A DNA stretch of 64,000 bases from Pseudalkalibacillus sp. SCS-8 (GTDB taxonomy: Bacteria > Bacillota > Bacilli > Bacillales > Fictibacillaceae): assembly GCF_040126055.1 (NCBI RefSeq), contig NZ_CP143541.1:1116001-1180000 (forward strand), written 5' to 3'. Of the stretch, positions 1-8,611 are shown piece after piece. Made by a program: the position numbers and the translations under genes. Every line of letters begins with the position of its first letter. Position 1 is the stretch's first letter. The notes under the pieces were generated by a model. It had not been told where the DNA came from, ran no database searches, and was given only the letters and a program-made list of their open reading frames with translations.

Positions 1-390
1 TCGAAGGTCATCGTCAATCACAGGTGCGTATGTATTTTGTTTTAATGCTGCAAGACGAAACAATTGCTGCCCCCAATGGTCTTCGAGTTCATTTCTGAAT
101 GTAGCTGTCAAAAGGGCTTCGTAATAGTCCCCAACAAGCTTCATGTAACGAGAGTCATATCGGTTAATTTCGGCGAATTCCTTTTGAGCATGTACATCTT
201 TCATATCCTTGTAGTGTTTCAGTCTTGCCTCGTTTTGCTTGGTTTCAAAAAGGAAACGTAGATCATTTAACTCCTTGAACCATTTTTCCTGTTCCGGAAA
301 TGTGGAAGCATGAGCAAAATCCTCTAATAAACAACCAAAATCCTCTTCTAATTGATCCATATCAAATTGAACACTCTTTTGATCAAACAA
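1..390 (-). CDS. M3 family oligoendopeptidase, N-terminal part (cut by window edge)
   Basis: Minus-strand frame open from TTG at 390 to the window edge, giving 130 codons of the N-terminus. The start is supported by a GGAGAGGGGTGA ribosome binding site just upstream; an in-frame ATG follows 10 codons later. The pattern of short acidic/aromatic helices and the segment around residues 90-115 (DYYEALL...FRNELE..WG.QLFRLA) match the N-terminal helical region of M3 oligoendopeptidases (PepF-like), zinc peptidases that degrade short peptides in the cytosol. The HExxH catalytic region would lie outside the window, so the family call rests on N-terminal resemblance only. Confidence 0.72.
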   Translation of the reverse strand, partial: MFDQKSVQFDMDQLEEDFGCLLEDFAHASTFPEQEKWFKELNDLRFLFETKQNEARLKHYKDMKDVHAQKEFAEINRYDSRYMKLVGDYYEALLTATFRNELEDHWGQQLFRLAALKQNTYAPVIDDDLR

Positions 391-539
391 AAAATCACCC
401 CTCTCCGTTATTACTTTCCATTGTATACTTAATTACTCTATAAAGTAAATAACATATTTTCTAGCGTAAAAATCAAATTAAGGATTGAGTAAATGCACAT
501 AGTTTGAAATAATTGTAAAAAAGATGATGAGGTGGGGTA

Positions 540-743
540 GTGAAAGAAAATTTGAAGTTGGCTTGGATCGCTTCGTGGTTTGCTCTAGTGGGACAGCTTG
601 TCTTTTTCATTGGTGTAGCAATCTATACAGGTGAATGGCGGTATGTGATGTGGAGTTTCATCGGAAGCATGACAGCAGGTATGACGTGCATGATCCATAC
701 ATGGAAAAAACGAGCGGATGAAAGAAAGCTGGAAAACGTTTGA
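540..743 (+). CDS. Small two-helix membrane protein, unknown function
   Basis: 67 residues from GTG, with a purine-rich GATGAGGTGGGG upstream. Two hydrophobic segments (about residues 8-30 and 35-53) are followed by a lysine/arginine-rich tail, so it should be a small membrane protein with a basic cytoplasmic end. It lies 21 bases before the VanW-family gene and probably shares its transcript. I do not recognise the family. Confidence 0.6.
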   Translation: MKENLKLAWIASWFALVGQLVFFIGVAIYTGEWRYVMWSFIGSMTAGMTCMIHTWKKRADERKLENV

Positions 744-764
744 TAAGACGCAAGGGAGTGGATC

Positions 765-1607
765 ATGAATTTAGAAAACGTCAGGCCGAAAAAACGATCA
801 AAACTGCGAATTACACTCGGGAAAATTTATTATACATACAAGCGTAAATGGATTTGGGTGCTAAAACATAAAAGCTATGCCAGACAACAATCCGAAGAAA
901 GACTTTCCTATCAAGCAATTACACACTGTACTCCATTGCTCCGACAATTGAAAAATGTAGATATGTGGTACCAACACAACAAGATTATTAATCTACAGAT
1001 TGCAATCAAGCAATTGGACGGGTTGATCCTTGAGCCCGGGAAGACGTTTTCGTATTGGCGAAGTATAGGAAAGCCAACTCGTCGTAAAGGGTACGTTGAA
1101 GGGATGGTCCTTCATTATGGGAAGTTTATGCCCGGTATCGGTGGTGGACTGTGTCAATTGTCCAATTTGATCTTTTGGATGACGCTCCATACACCTCTTC
1201 AAATAACGGAACGACATCGCCACAGCTTTGATGTATTTCCGGATAGTAACCGTACGCAGCCATTCGGTAGTGGTGCCACCTGTTCCTATAACTACATGGA
1301 TTTACAAATACATAACCCATCAGCTAACACCTATCAACTGTCCCTGAAATTGAAAGACGGTTATTTAATAGGCGAATGGCGTTGTAGCAATCCCCAATTA
1401 TACCGATATGAAGTATATGAAGGGTCTCACCACATACAGATGGCTTACTGGGGAAGCTACATCCGCAATAATACAATCCGCCGTAGAATCTATAATGGTC
1501 AAAACGTCCAACTTGACGATGAATTCATTGCAGAAAATTATGCCATCATGATGTATCAGCCTTATTTGGAACATACAGATACTAGGAACGCTAGAAGAAG
1601 ATCGTAA
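765..1607 (+). CDS. VanW family protein
   Basis: 280 residues from ATG with AAGGGAG upstream. The central region carries the VanW signature: a Y.AITHCTPLLR segment, then F.YW..IG.P with GYVEGMVL, and the glycine/cysteine-rich PGIGGGLCQLSN motif near residues 124-135, followed by an ERHRHSFDV segment. VanW proteins were named from vancomycin-resistance clusters, but most family members lie outside them and have no proven biochemical activity. There is no signal peptide. No van genes lie nearby, so a resistance role should not be inferred. Confidence 0.9.
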   Translation: MNLENVRPKKRSKLRITLGKIYYTYKRKWIWVLKHKSYARQQSEERLSYQAITHCTPLLRQLKNVDMWYQHNKIINLQIAIKQLDGLILEPGKTFSYWRSIGKPTRRKGYVEGMVLHYGKFMPGIGGGLCQLSNLIFWMTLHTPLQITERHRHSFDVFPDSNRTQPFGSGATCSYNYMDLQIHNPSANTYQLSLKLKDGYLIGEWRCSNPQLYRYEVYEGSHHIQMAYWGSYIRNNTIRRRIYNGQNVQLDDEFIAENYAIMMYQPYLEHTDTRNARRRS

Positions 1608-1623
1608 TAGTGGAGGTATTTTC

Positions 1624-1788
1624 ATCGAGCAGTTGATTTGGTTCTGGATAATACCAGCCATCGTCATTGTAGTCGCTATCATTCTATTTATTTCATGGCT
1701 TGGTAATCAGAAAAAAGAATATATGATTTCATTTTCATTAATCACTATTGGGATTATCCTTTTTGTTTTTTATGCCTATACCCATTAG
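1624..1788 (+). CDS. Small two-helix membrane protein with unusual start
   Basis: Short reading frame of two hydrophobic helices (IIPAIVIVVAIILFISWL and MISFSLITIGIILFVFYAY) separated by a charged GNQKKEY turn, ending at TAG 1788. GGAGGT at 1612-1617 lies 6 bases before an ATC codon at 1624 but 15 bases before the only conventional start, TTG at 1633. The start is therefore either a rare ATC or a poorly spaced TTG (51 residues). It fits the run of small membrane proteins around it. Function unknown. Confidence 0.5.
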   Translation: MEQLIWFWIIPAIVIVVAIILFISWLGNQKKEYMISFSLITIGIILFVFYAYTH

Positions 1789-1824
1789 ATAAGAGGGACT
1801 TCCTCTGATTGAAGGAGCGGTTGT

Positions 1825-2160
1825 ATGAGTGGAATGGATTTGGGACTGATTGTCTATATTGTGAGTCTGATTGGCGGCTTTTTCGTAAGTTATAAATATG
1901 GTTCATTCATGATCAGGAAGACGGGGTTGTTCGTACCACAAACTTTTATTTCGTGTGCAATGGTCATCGCAATTGATGTGGTAGCGATCATCGCATGGGG
2001 ATATTTTACGTGGGGTACGTCCGAGTTTGTATTCTTTCTGGGTATTGCCCTAGGGTTCGGTATCCTCGGGATCAGCCTGCTCACACTTATTACAATTCTA
2101 CTTATTAAGCGAAAAAAACTCCTCCATACCTTTAATGAAAACGGGATTAACAATATGTAG
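1825..2160 (+). CDS. Small polytopic membrane protein, unknown function
   Basis: 111 residues with three hydrophobic segments (about 5-25, 40-62 and 68-93) and a basic KRKK tail near residue 97. GAAGGAGCGG upstream supports ATG 1825. It sits in a co-directional string of genes (540-4573) separated by short gaps. No motif points to a transported substrate or enzymatic role. Confidence 0.65.
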   Translation: MSGMDLGLIVYIVSLIGGFFVSYKYGSFMIRKTGLFVPQTFISCAMVIAIDVVAIIAWGYFTWGTSEFVFFLGIALGFGILGISLLTLITILLIKRKKLLHTFNENGINNM

Positions 2161-2182
2161 GAAGCGAGATTAGGAGCTGCTA

Positions 2183-3064
2183 ATGAAACATAACATACAT
2201 CTATTGCTGCAAGCTGTAAAAAAGGAATGTGAACAAATATGTAGTCTCATAGACATAACGCCATTTGCATCTGGTGTGGAAAATTGTGTGTTCAGCGCGA
2301 CGACTGAAGAATGGGGAACCGTCGTCATCAGGGTTCCCTGGGTACGAACGGAAGTGAATGGAGAAATCGAGTCCCGGAAAGGTCTGGAGAAAGAATATGA
2401 GTTAACAAAGCTTTGTTATGCTCAGGGGTTGCCTGCTCCAAAAATCTATGCTTTTCACAAAAGTGATCGCGTAGACTTTATCATTCAAGCGTTTATCGCC
2501 CATGAAGAGAACGTGGTGATCCTGAATGAAGAGATTGGAAGCTTTACGTATAGGTTACATAACATTGAGCCTTCAACCACGAGTTTTCTCCAAAACGCCC
2601 ATCACGTCCTTCCACACAGAATTGTAGAACGGACGAAGGCAGCTGAGCAAGTGCTTGGTCATCGATTGCCTATCCCAGAGCCATCCGAGCTTGAAAGCAT
2701 CTTTCAAGCTTTTCCGACCAAAAACAGGCTTTTGCATCTTGATATCAGACCTGAAAACCTGATTTTTGGAAAAAAGGGGATTAAGGCTGTATTTGATTGG
2801 ACCAATGCAATGATTGGTGATCCGGTCTTAGAGCTGATGAGAATAAAAGTTTATGGATATCTCAATGAGGAGTTCGTGAAAGGATACACCCCTTTCCGAT
2901 CTGAAATGGATCGTGTACCCGACTTAGTTAAATGGTTGTATCAATATGATACGACGGTGATGCTGACGTTGTTGTTCCTCACAGAACTCGATGATCACAA
3001 ACAAGGGGAAGAAGCTCGAAATCGTCTTCTTGATCTCCACCGCAAAATTAAAATGAACGTGTAG
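2183..3064 (+). CDS. Aminoglycoside phosphotransferase-like (APH) family kinase
   Basis: 293 residues, typical of the APH/choline-kinase fold. The catalytic loop is LHLDIRPEN with D187 as catalytic base and N192 as metal ligand, followed by the FDW metal-binding segment (D205) and a conserved IGDP. An N-terminal VVIRVPW strand resembles the nucleotide-binding lysine region but has Arg where Lys is expected. Members phosphorylate small hydroxylated molecules. The substrate cannot be told from sequence, and aminoglycoside resistance should not be assumed. Confidence 0.85.
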   Translation: MKHNIHLLLQAVKKECEQICSLIDITPFASGVENCVFSATTEEWGTVVIRVPWVRTEVNGEIESRKGLEKEYELTKLCYAQGLPAPKIYAFHKSDRVDFIIQAFIAHEENVVILNEEIGSFTYRLHNIEPSTTSFLQNAHHVLPHRIVERTKAAEQVLGHRLPIPEPSELESIFQAFPTKNRLLHLDIRPENLIFGKKGIKAVFDWTNAMIGDPVLELMRIKVYGYLNEEFVKGYTPFRSEMDRVPDLVKWLYQYDTTVMLTLLFLTELDDHKQGEEARNRLLDLHRKIKMNV

Positions 3065-3075
3065 AAAGGTAGATT

Positions 3076-3618
3076 ATGAATCTTAATAAAAACACTCTAA
3101 TTTATTCGGCAGTTGCAATTGTACTCGTCTTCATAGGTGCACTGTTTTTCTCAGACCGGACAGATCGTGTATATGGAAATGATGAAGACTCGATCATGAG
3201 TGTAATTCAATCCATTGATGGCTATAAAGGTCAAGCTGTCACGATCCTAGAAATCATTGATATCGATGACGAACGGATCGTTCCATTCCTGTTGAACAAT
3301 GAACCCGCATATATCCAATTCTCAAAGAATCTAGACGGTAATTATATGTGGAACCATATTGAGAAAAGACAGGGCTCCTCCTTTTCTTCCTTCTTCCTGC
3401 ATATCCATACCCATGACGTAAAAATCATGGTTGTGACGAATGATCAAAATGAAATTGCGAAGATGCAGGTAAATGTAAATGGACAGCTCGTTGAACAATC
3501 CTTTGAGGTCGGTAAAGCAACCGTATCCTGGCTGGAGATCCCCGTTTCGAAAGAAGGATATACGTTTAGGAATTATAAATATTTCGATCAACAAGGAAAC
3601 GTCATTTATGAAGAGTAA
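3076..3618 (+). CDS. Membrane-anchored protein of unknown function
   Basis: 180 residues from ATG (AGAAAGGTAG upstream). One N-terminal transmembrane helix (about residues 8-25) is followed by an extracytoplasmic beta-rich domain ending in YKYFDQQGNVIYEE. There is no lipobox. The stop overlaps the start of the next gene by 11 bases, implying translational coupling. I do not recognise the domain. Confidence 0.65.
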   Translation: MNLNKNTLIYSAVAIVLVFIGALFFSDRTDRVYGNDEDSIMSVIQSIDGYKGQAVTILEIIDIDDERIVPFLLNNEPAYIQFSKNLDGNYMWNHIEKRQGSSFSSFFLHIHTHDVKIMVVTNDQNEIAKMQVNVNGQLVEQSFEVGKATVSWLEIPVSKEGYTFRNYKYFDQQGNVIYEE

Positions 3619-3859
3619 ATTTTTTCGTCGTATGTTTTCAAGAAAAATGCTGGTGGTCTTTACAACTCGTGACGCGGGCAAACTTTTGAAGGCAAAAGAA
3701 AATATAGAAGCTGCAGGGATTGTAGACTATCGTGTTGTCACTGGTGACAACACATCAATCCAATTTGCCGGGCCTGTTTTACATAAAATTAAAGTCTTCA
3801 AAAAGGATGTTTCTAAAGCGAAGGAAGCATTGAAGGCTATAAATAGAGAGGGGAGATAA
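3608..3859 (+). CDS. Small soluble protein, DUF2007-like (weak)
   Basis: 83 residues from ATG 3608, which overlaps the upstream stop at 3616-3618; AAGGAAAC upstream acts as ribosome binding site. After a basic start (KSKFFRRMFSRK), a LVVFTTRDAGKLLKAKENIEAAGI segment is reminiscent of DUF2007 'putative signal transducing' proteins, which have a strand-helix beginning of this type. That assignment is tentative. The same frame is open upstream to 3479, but that part lies inside the preceding gene. Confidence 0.55.
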   Translation: MKSKFFRRMFSRKMLVVFTTRDAGKLLKAKENIEAAGIVDYRVVTGDNTSIQFAGPVLHKIKVFKKDVSKAKEALKAINREGR

Positions 3860-3861
3860 GT

Positions 3862-4059
3862 TTGAAAAGCCTTTCTGTAATAGGAAAAGTGAACATGATA
3901 GTAGGAGCTCTCCTTATTGTTTTAGGGGTTGGCCTATTAATAAATGAGACGAGAAATGAAGCCTTCCAGTTTCCAGGCTCATTTGCAATCGCCTTTCTAA
4001 CGCTCGGTCCCGCTATACTGTTGTCCTCTTTCTTTTTTAGGAAGAAATTACATCAATAA
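3862..4059 (+). CDS. Small two-helix membrane protein, unknown function
   Basis: 65 residues from TTG 3862, two bases after the previous stop, with GAGAGGGGAGA just upstream. Two hydrophobic helices (about residues 9-27 and 38-58) and a short basic tail. Part of the same co-transcribed set as the preceding genes. Function unknown. Confidence 0.6.
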   Translation: MKSLSVIGKVNMIVGALLIVLGVGLLINETRNEAFQFPGSFAIAFLTLGPAILLSSFFFRKKLHQ

Positions 4060-4126
4060 TGGAAGAACTAGAGCTTATTTTCAACAAAAGGCAGTTTAAT
4101 GGAATAGGTGGGGTGGGGGAACTGGG

Positions 4127-4573
4127 ATGTATAAGACAATTAGTATGTTAATCGTGCTTATTATTATGATTGGATGTTCAGATGAATCTTTATCAGGACA
4201 GAAGCCACCAATAGCTACAATAGAAATCGGAAATGAAGAATATAGGACCACCCTTGGTACATATTGTTGGAAAAATACATGTGCAGATGCTGTTGGTCCA
4301 TTTGAAATGTTAAAAGGAAAAACACCTATTCATGTAAGATCTGGGGAAACGATCTCGTTAAACATAGATTATAAGCCCAAACCAAATAAATTTCATCTTG
4401 TACAAATTGTTGATGAAAATAAAAAGGAAGTCCCGTTAAAAGATAATCAATTTACTGCCCCGCAAAAACAGGGGGTGTACTATTATTCTTATGGAGTTTG
4501 GTGGAAGGATGAACAAAAGAAAAATGGATCACATGGGAGTGCGTTTTACGCATTCGTCTTAAAAGTAGATTAG
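4127..4573 (+). CDS. Putative lipoprotein, unknown function
   Basis: 148 residues from ATG with GGGTGGGGGAACTGGG upstream. The N-terminus is a lipoprotein signal: hydrophobic IVLIIMIGC with the lipobox cysteine near residue 17. The mature part has two further cysteines close together (CWKNTC, about residues 47-52) that could form a disulfide, and a beta-rich domain ending in FYAFVLKVD. Likely anchored on the outer face of the membrane. Confidence 0.7.
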   Translation: MYKTISMLIVLIIMIGCSDESLSGQKPPIATIEIGNEEYRTTLGTYCWKNTCADAVGPFEMLKGKTPIHVRSGETISLNIDYKPKPNKFHLVQIVDENKKEVPLKDNQFTAPQKQGVYYYSYGVWWKDEQKKNGSHGSAFYAFVLKVD

Positions 4574-4722
4574 GCGGAATTCTTGATAAGTGGTCTTAAT
4601 GTGTAAATTTTCAATATTTTATACACGAGTTTGTACTACTTAAGGTAAAGACTGTACAACCTTTTGAAAGGACGATATTATAAAGAAATTAAATACTTTA
4701 TGTTTGGGATGCAAGATGAAAT

Positions 4723-4827
4723 CACTTCTCCACTGAAAAAGGTATTATTGAAGAAAAAGGCACTTATAATATTAGGATTTACACAAATGAGGCTGAGGAA
4801 ATAGAATTGAACTTTGCGTTATATTAA
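4723..4827 (+). pseudogene. Possible 3' remnant of a lost gene
   Basis: A frame of 34 codons before TAA 4825-4827 reads like a real protein C-terminus (HFSTEKGIIEEKG, then TYNIRIYTNEAEE, then LNFALY) but has no start codon or ribosome binding site. The open frame just upstream is in another phase. The simplest reading is a decayed or frameshifted end of a former gene. Evidence is limited to amino acid composition. Confidence 0.25.
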
Positions 4828-4833
4828 AAGTTC

Positions 4834-4866
4834 GGCGTATCCTTAAAGGGATACGCCATTTATTTT
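4834..4866 (+). terminator. Intrinsic terminator
   Basis: GGCGTATCC (4834-4842) pairs exactly with GGATACGCC (4849-4857) around a 6-base loop, followed by ATTTATTTT. It would end transcripts from the 540-4573 group. Confidence 0.75.
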
Positions 4867-4880
4867 AGAGAAGATCCTCT

Positions 4881-5009
4881 TTAAAAAAAGAGTTTGAACG
4901 ATTTGAAGACGATCGCCCACGTGAAAATGATGATGACGAGCGCAAACAGTAGGCTTAAACCAACAATTGGCCAGGCTAAACTAAATCCCCCATAAAAAGG
5001 AAAGCTCAT
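4881..5009 (-). CDS. 42-residue single-helix membrane protein
   Basis: ATG at 5009 with AAAGGGGATAG just upstream, stop TAA at 4881-4883. The peptide has a short aromatic N-terminus (MSFPFYGGF), one hydrophobic helix (WPIVGLSLLFALVIIIFTW) and a short basic-aromatic C-terminus. Good start context, composition and lack of any competing gene support it. Function unknown. Confidence 0.55.
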   Translation of the reverse strand: MSFPFYGGFSLAWPIVGLSLLFALVIIIFTWAIVFKSFKLFF

Positions 5010-5138
5010 TTTCTATCCCCTTTCAATGTTTCTTTATCCTATGAACGAATTAGCTGTTCAGGTCTAAATAATGAAGCAGATCCAAAGAAAAGGGCGGATG
5101 AGCTAAGACGAATGCTTTTATGAGAAACCCTAAATTAT

Positions 5139-5178
5139 AAGGCTTAGAGGAAGGATCTCCCTCTAAGCCTTTTTGTGT
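5139..5178 (+). terminator. Terminator-type hairpin (probably bidirectional)
   Basis: AAGGCTTAGAGG (5139-5150) pairs with CCTCTAAGCCTT (about 5160-5171), followed on the plus strand by TTTTG. It lies beyond the 3' end of the minus-strand M1 peptidase gene, where it can stop that transcript too, although the minus-strand U-tract is weak. Confidence 0.6.
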
Positions 5179-5246
5179 AGTGCCACACAAATATACCTGT
5201 TAACCTTAGAATTATCTATTGTACTTTTTGCGAAATGTCCTCATTT

Positions 5247-6755
5247 TCAGCTGATATCTGCGAGCTTCACAGGTTGTTTGTCGTCGAGCCACTTGCTGAA
5301 ATACTCTTCTGCTTCTGGTCCGATGACTGTTTTGAATGATTCGATTAATTCCTCGCGGGTACCTTGTCCGAATTTGTTCTTCTGATAATAGTCACGTAGA
5401 GCTTCGTTCATCTTATCAACTCCGATTTCCTGTTCAAGCTGATAGAACATATTCGTTGCGACTGCATAGATAAGTGGTCCATATTTATCCCGGTTTGAAT
5501 CCATAAAATCCTTAGTCGATGACGTGATGCTATGTCCTTCTTTCGTTAACTCTTCAAATTCAGATGTCTTTTCCAGATAAAAATCAATGGACTCGTCTAT
5601 GACATAAGGAAACTCTTCTTTCATATATTGCATCGTCGTATAGGTGGCCAAACTTTCATCAAGCCATGGGTCTTCAAAGGTATTGTTGCCAACTACTCCG
5701 TACCACCATTGATGTGCAATTTCATGTGTGATGGTAGTATGGAAAAAACCAGCTCCACTGCCATAATATTCGGTTTTGACCATCGTCAATCCTGGAAATT
5801 CCATACCGATAAGCGTTTTGTAGCCGGGGACGATCTCAAACTCATCGTACGGATATTCGCCATATTTTTCACTGAAATAACGTAAAACATTTTTCACATT
5901 ATAATGATAAATTTTATGGCCGAATTTTGTCCGGTGTGTATACCAGCTCTTGATCTTAATTCCATTAATCTCATCATTTGAGTGCTCGTATGTACGATTT
6001 AAAACACTCATCATGAATTCCCGAACTTTTTCAGCTTTTACATAGAACGTTTTATTTCTGCCCTCTATTTCAGGATCTTTTCTTTCTGAACCCGTGCTTG
6101 CAATCTGATAGCTTTTCGGAACTGTGATTGTGACATCGTAATTGGCAGGATCATTATAGCTTGTGTCTCCAATCGGAATGAATTCACTCATGTACCATTC
6201 GCCATCGTTGAATATCGCTCTTGTCGGGAGCCATCCTGCGAAGTAAATGTTTCCTTCATTATAGGAGAAGATGCCGTCAGTACGTGGGACACTGACATCA
6301 AATGTCATCTCTACTTTTATTCTTTCGTCCAGCTCCCAATTTTCCTCCAATGGGATTTCCATCATCGTATCCTTCATGGAATAGTCGGCTTTTTCTCCGT
6401 TTACGGTGACTTCCTTAAAATCCAATCCTCCTGGCAATGGAGAATCGCCGAGATATCTTTCCCACGCTTCACCTTTAAGCGGTTTTAAATCCTTCAATTT
6501 GTTGGCTAGAACCTGAAAGTAAATCCGGTCTTGAACCTTACCGGTATCATTTTTCGTGTGGATCGTCATGGATACCTGTGCTGATTTCGTATGCGGTGCG
6601 ACCTTCACATCAACCTTATAGGCCGTGTTCACTTCATCGAGCTTAGGTGGTAAGCCAAATACAGATCGTAATTGTGGCTGAGTGATAACGAAAAAAGTAC
6701 CAATTCCTAAAAGCACTACAAGAAACAACCCCATAAATATTCGTTTTTTCTCCAA
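5247..6755 (-). CDS. M1 family zinc metallopeptidase, membrane-anchored
   Basis: 502 residues from TTG 6755 (AGGGGTAGAGA upstream). An N-terminal transmembrane or signal-anchor helix (about residues 6-26) places the enzyme outside the membrane. The substrate-side GMEFP motif (residues 317-321) corresponds to GAMEN, and the zinc site is H344-E345-x-x-H348 with E367 in DESLA, all intact. M1 enzymes remove N-terminal residues from peptides. The C-terminal ARM-like domain of larger family members is reduced to about 100 residues, so this is a compact form. Confidence 0.92.
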   Translation of the reverse strand: MEKKRIFMGLFLVVLLGIGTFFVITQPQLRSVFGLPPKLDEVNTAYKVDVKVAPHTKSAQVSMTIHTKNDTGKVQDRIYFQVLANKLKDLKPLKGEAWERYLGDSPLPGGLDFKEVTVNGEKADYSMKDTMMEIPLEENWELDERIKVEMTFDVSVPRTDGIFSYNEGNIYFAGWLPTRAIFNDGEWYMSEFIPIGDTSYNDPANYDVTITVPKSYQIASTGSERKDPEIEGRNKTFYVKAEKVREFMMSVLNRTYEHSNDEINGIKIKSWYTHRTKFGHKIYHYNVKNVLRYFSEKYGEYPYDEFEIVPGYKTLIGMEFPGLTMVKTEYYGSGAGFFHTTITHEIAHQWWYGVVGNNTFEDPWLDESLATYTTMQYMKEEFPYVIDESIDFYLEKTSEFEELTKEGHSITSSTKDFMDSNRDKYGPLIYAVATNMFYQLEQEIGVDKMNEALRDYYQKNKFGQGTREELIESFKTVIGPEAEEYFSKWLDDKQPVKLADIS

Positions 6756-6909
6756 TAATCTCTACCCCTATTTTAGTAATTTTTGGATATACCAATGTTC
6801 GACATATTCCAAATAATTCCTTTAACATTTTTTTATGTTTCAACAGAGGTGGATTAGTGAAAAGTAGATTACATGTTGATTCACATTACCTAATAAAGAA
6901 GGGAAAATT

Positions 6910-7476
6910 ATGTTTGAATTTGTCATAAATCTAATAAAAGAGTTCGGCTTGTGGGGATTGCTTGTCAGTGTGGCGCTAGAAGCATCGTCCGTACCATTCC
7001 CAGGTGGGCTTGTGACGCTGACGTTCGGGTATTTTCTGAATCCGGGTATAGGAGAATTGATCTGGTACGCAATTCTAGCCAGTGTAGTTTACACGGTATT
7101 CAGTTATATTCCTTACGGGATCGGGAATAAATTGGAGGATAAATTGAAGGAGAAGACGAAGACGAGAAAGATTGAAAAGGCGCAGCGTTGGTTCAAGAAA
7201 TGCGGAAGCTGGAGTATTGCCCTGACACGACCAATAGGCCTTGGAAACTATATTTCATACATTGCAGGCGTCAGTCGCGTGAATATGTGGAAGTTCGGAG
7301 TTCTCACCTTTATCGGCATTTTCCCATGGACGATGACCATGCTTTGGCTTGGAAGTACGGGGAACTTGAAATCGATTAAAGGCTTCCTTGATGAAGTTCA
7401 GCTGTATGGCTTTGCTGCAGTGGTTCTCGCTCTGCTCATTTATTTCTTCTATCGAAAAAAAGCCCATCAGACTTAA
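6910..7476 (+). CDS. DedA family membrane protein
   Basis: 188 residues from ATG with AAGAAGGGAAAA upstream. DedA/VTT features are clear: an N-terminal re-entrant helix with E.SSVPFPGG (about residues 24-34), a hydrophobic helix with YGIGNK, an amphipathic basic stretch, then ALTRPIGLGNYISYIAGVSRVN with the conserved arginine and glycines. DedA proteins are implicated in phospholipid carrier flipping (e.g. undecaprenyl phosphate or phosphatidylethanolamine recycling). A second family member lies at 36789. Confidence 0.92.
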   Translation: MFEFVINLIKEFGLWGLLVSVALEASSVPFPGGLVTLTFGYFLNPGIGELIWYAILASVVYTVFSYIPYGIGNKLEDKLKEKTKTRKIEKAQRWFKKCGSWSIALTRPIGLGNYISYIAGVSRVNMWKFGVLTFIGIFPWTMTMLWLGSTGNLKSIKGFLDEVQLYGFAAVVLALLIYFFYRKKAHQT

Positions 7477-7513
7477 AAAAAGATTGACCGATCCATATCG
7501 GTCAATCTTTTCG
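7477..7513. terminator. Bidirectional terminator between convergent genes
   Basis: AAAAGATTGACCGAT (7478-7492) pairs with ATCGGTCAATCTTTT (7497-7511) around a 4-base loop. A-runs and T-runs flank it on both strands. The arm nearest the glutaminase gene includes that gene's last codons. Confidence 0.88.
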
Positions 7514-8449
7514 TATGACAGAGAAGATATTTAAATCCAAATGCCTGGATATCCTTTGCAGCAGTTCTCCGCCTGCGGTACTGTTCCCCTTTTTATTAAT
7601 TGCGGGCCCGATGATACCTACTCCATAGCGGCCCGGAACGGATCCGATCACACAGCCGCTCACGCCGCTTTTTACTGGAAATCCAACTTCCACCGCATAT
7701 TTTCCAGCCTCATTATACATACCTGAAGTCATCATGATGGCCTCAATCGTACAGATGTGATCGGTCGAAATGATTTGTTCTCCAGTTTTCAATGAACGCC
7801 CGCCATTGGCGAAGAACACTCCGATCTTCGCGAGATCTGTGGTTGTCACTTCGATCGAGTTGATTCTGAAATACAGATCCAGTGATTCTTCAATGTCATG
7901 CGCAATCGCCCCTGTACTTTTCATGAAATAGGCGAGGGAGCGGTTGCGATCACCTTTCAATTTTTCGGATTCATACACTTCCTCATTCAATTTCAACGAA
8001 TTGTTGTGTGTAATCTTCCTCAAGAGCTTCAGGACCCGCTCGAATTTTTCCTCAAGATCTTTTCCTTTGATCATGGCGGCAACCGCGATGGCTCCTGCAT
8101 TGACCATCGGATTGAACGGCTTCTGGACATCATGGGCTTCAAGGTGACTGATTGAGTTGTAAAAGTCACCCATCGGTTCCATCCCCACATTCTGAAACAC
8201 TTCTTCTTTTCCAAAGTCATCAAGTGCCATCATGAGACTGACGATTTTCGAAGCACTCTGCAGGGTGAATTTCATGTCGGAATCACCGGCAGAATAGATC
8301 TGGTTGTCCATATCAATGATACAGACGCCGAGTTTATTCTGGTCGACTGCATCTTGTCCAGGTATATCTTTAACGACCTCTCCTTCTCTTGAATAGGGCT
8401 TGCATTCAACGACAAGCTCTTCGAGAAGGTCGTTCGTCAATGTTTTCAT
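7502..8449 (-). CDS. glsA: Glutaminase A
   Basis: 315 residues, normal for the serine-dependent glutaminase family (L-glutamine to L-glutamate plus ammonia, cytosolic). The beta-lactamase-like S-x-x-K catalytic pair is S65-K68 in LQSASKIVS. Other family blocks are PFNPMVNAGAI, the SGMYN.AG region and SGVSGCV..VPGRYG. ATG 8449 has AAGGAAC upstream. It is transcribed alone, convergently with the DedA gene. Two paralogues exist in Bacillus subtilis, so the exact orthology is open. Confidence 0.96.
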   Translation of the reverse strand: MKTLTNDLLEELVVECKPYSREGEVVKDIPGQDAVDQNKLGVCIIDMDNQIYSAGDSDMKFTLQSASKIVSLMMALDDFGKEEVFQNVGMEPMGDFYNSISHLEAHDVQKPFNPMVNAGAIAVAAMIKGKDLEEKFERVLKLLRKITHNNSLKLNEEVYESEKLKGDRNRSLAYFMKSTGAIAHDIEESLDLYFRINSIEVTTTDLAKIGVFFANGGRSLKTGEQIISTDHICTIEAIMMTSGMYNEAGKYAVEVGFPVKSGVSGCVIGSVPGRYGVGIIGPAINKKGNSTAGGELLQRISRHLDLNIFSVIRKD

Positions 8450-8611
8450 GTTCCTTGCACCCCTATCTGAATAACATACCTAATGATTAGGATTCCACTA
8501 TCCAGTTGATTTGAAACAATGGACAAAGTATCAATCCCAATCCTTGGAAGGAATTTTAGCGGTGGGTAAAGAAATAGAAGAGGCACATGCCAAAGAAGGA
8601 GGAAGGATATC

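Noticed and set aside
765..3064. Antibiotic-resistance locus (VanW plus APH kinase)
   Set aside because: VanW proteins and APH-fold kinases are common outside resistance clusters; no vanA/vanS/vanR-type genes or mobile element are present.
6643..6843. 66-residue minus-strand frame at the start of the M1 peptidase gene
   Set aside because: It overlaps the real start and lies in another frame; the M1 frame has the ribosome binding site and family match.
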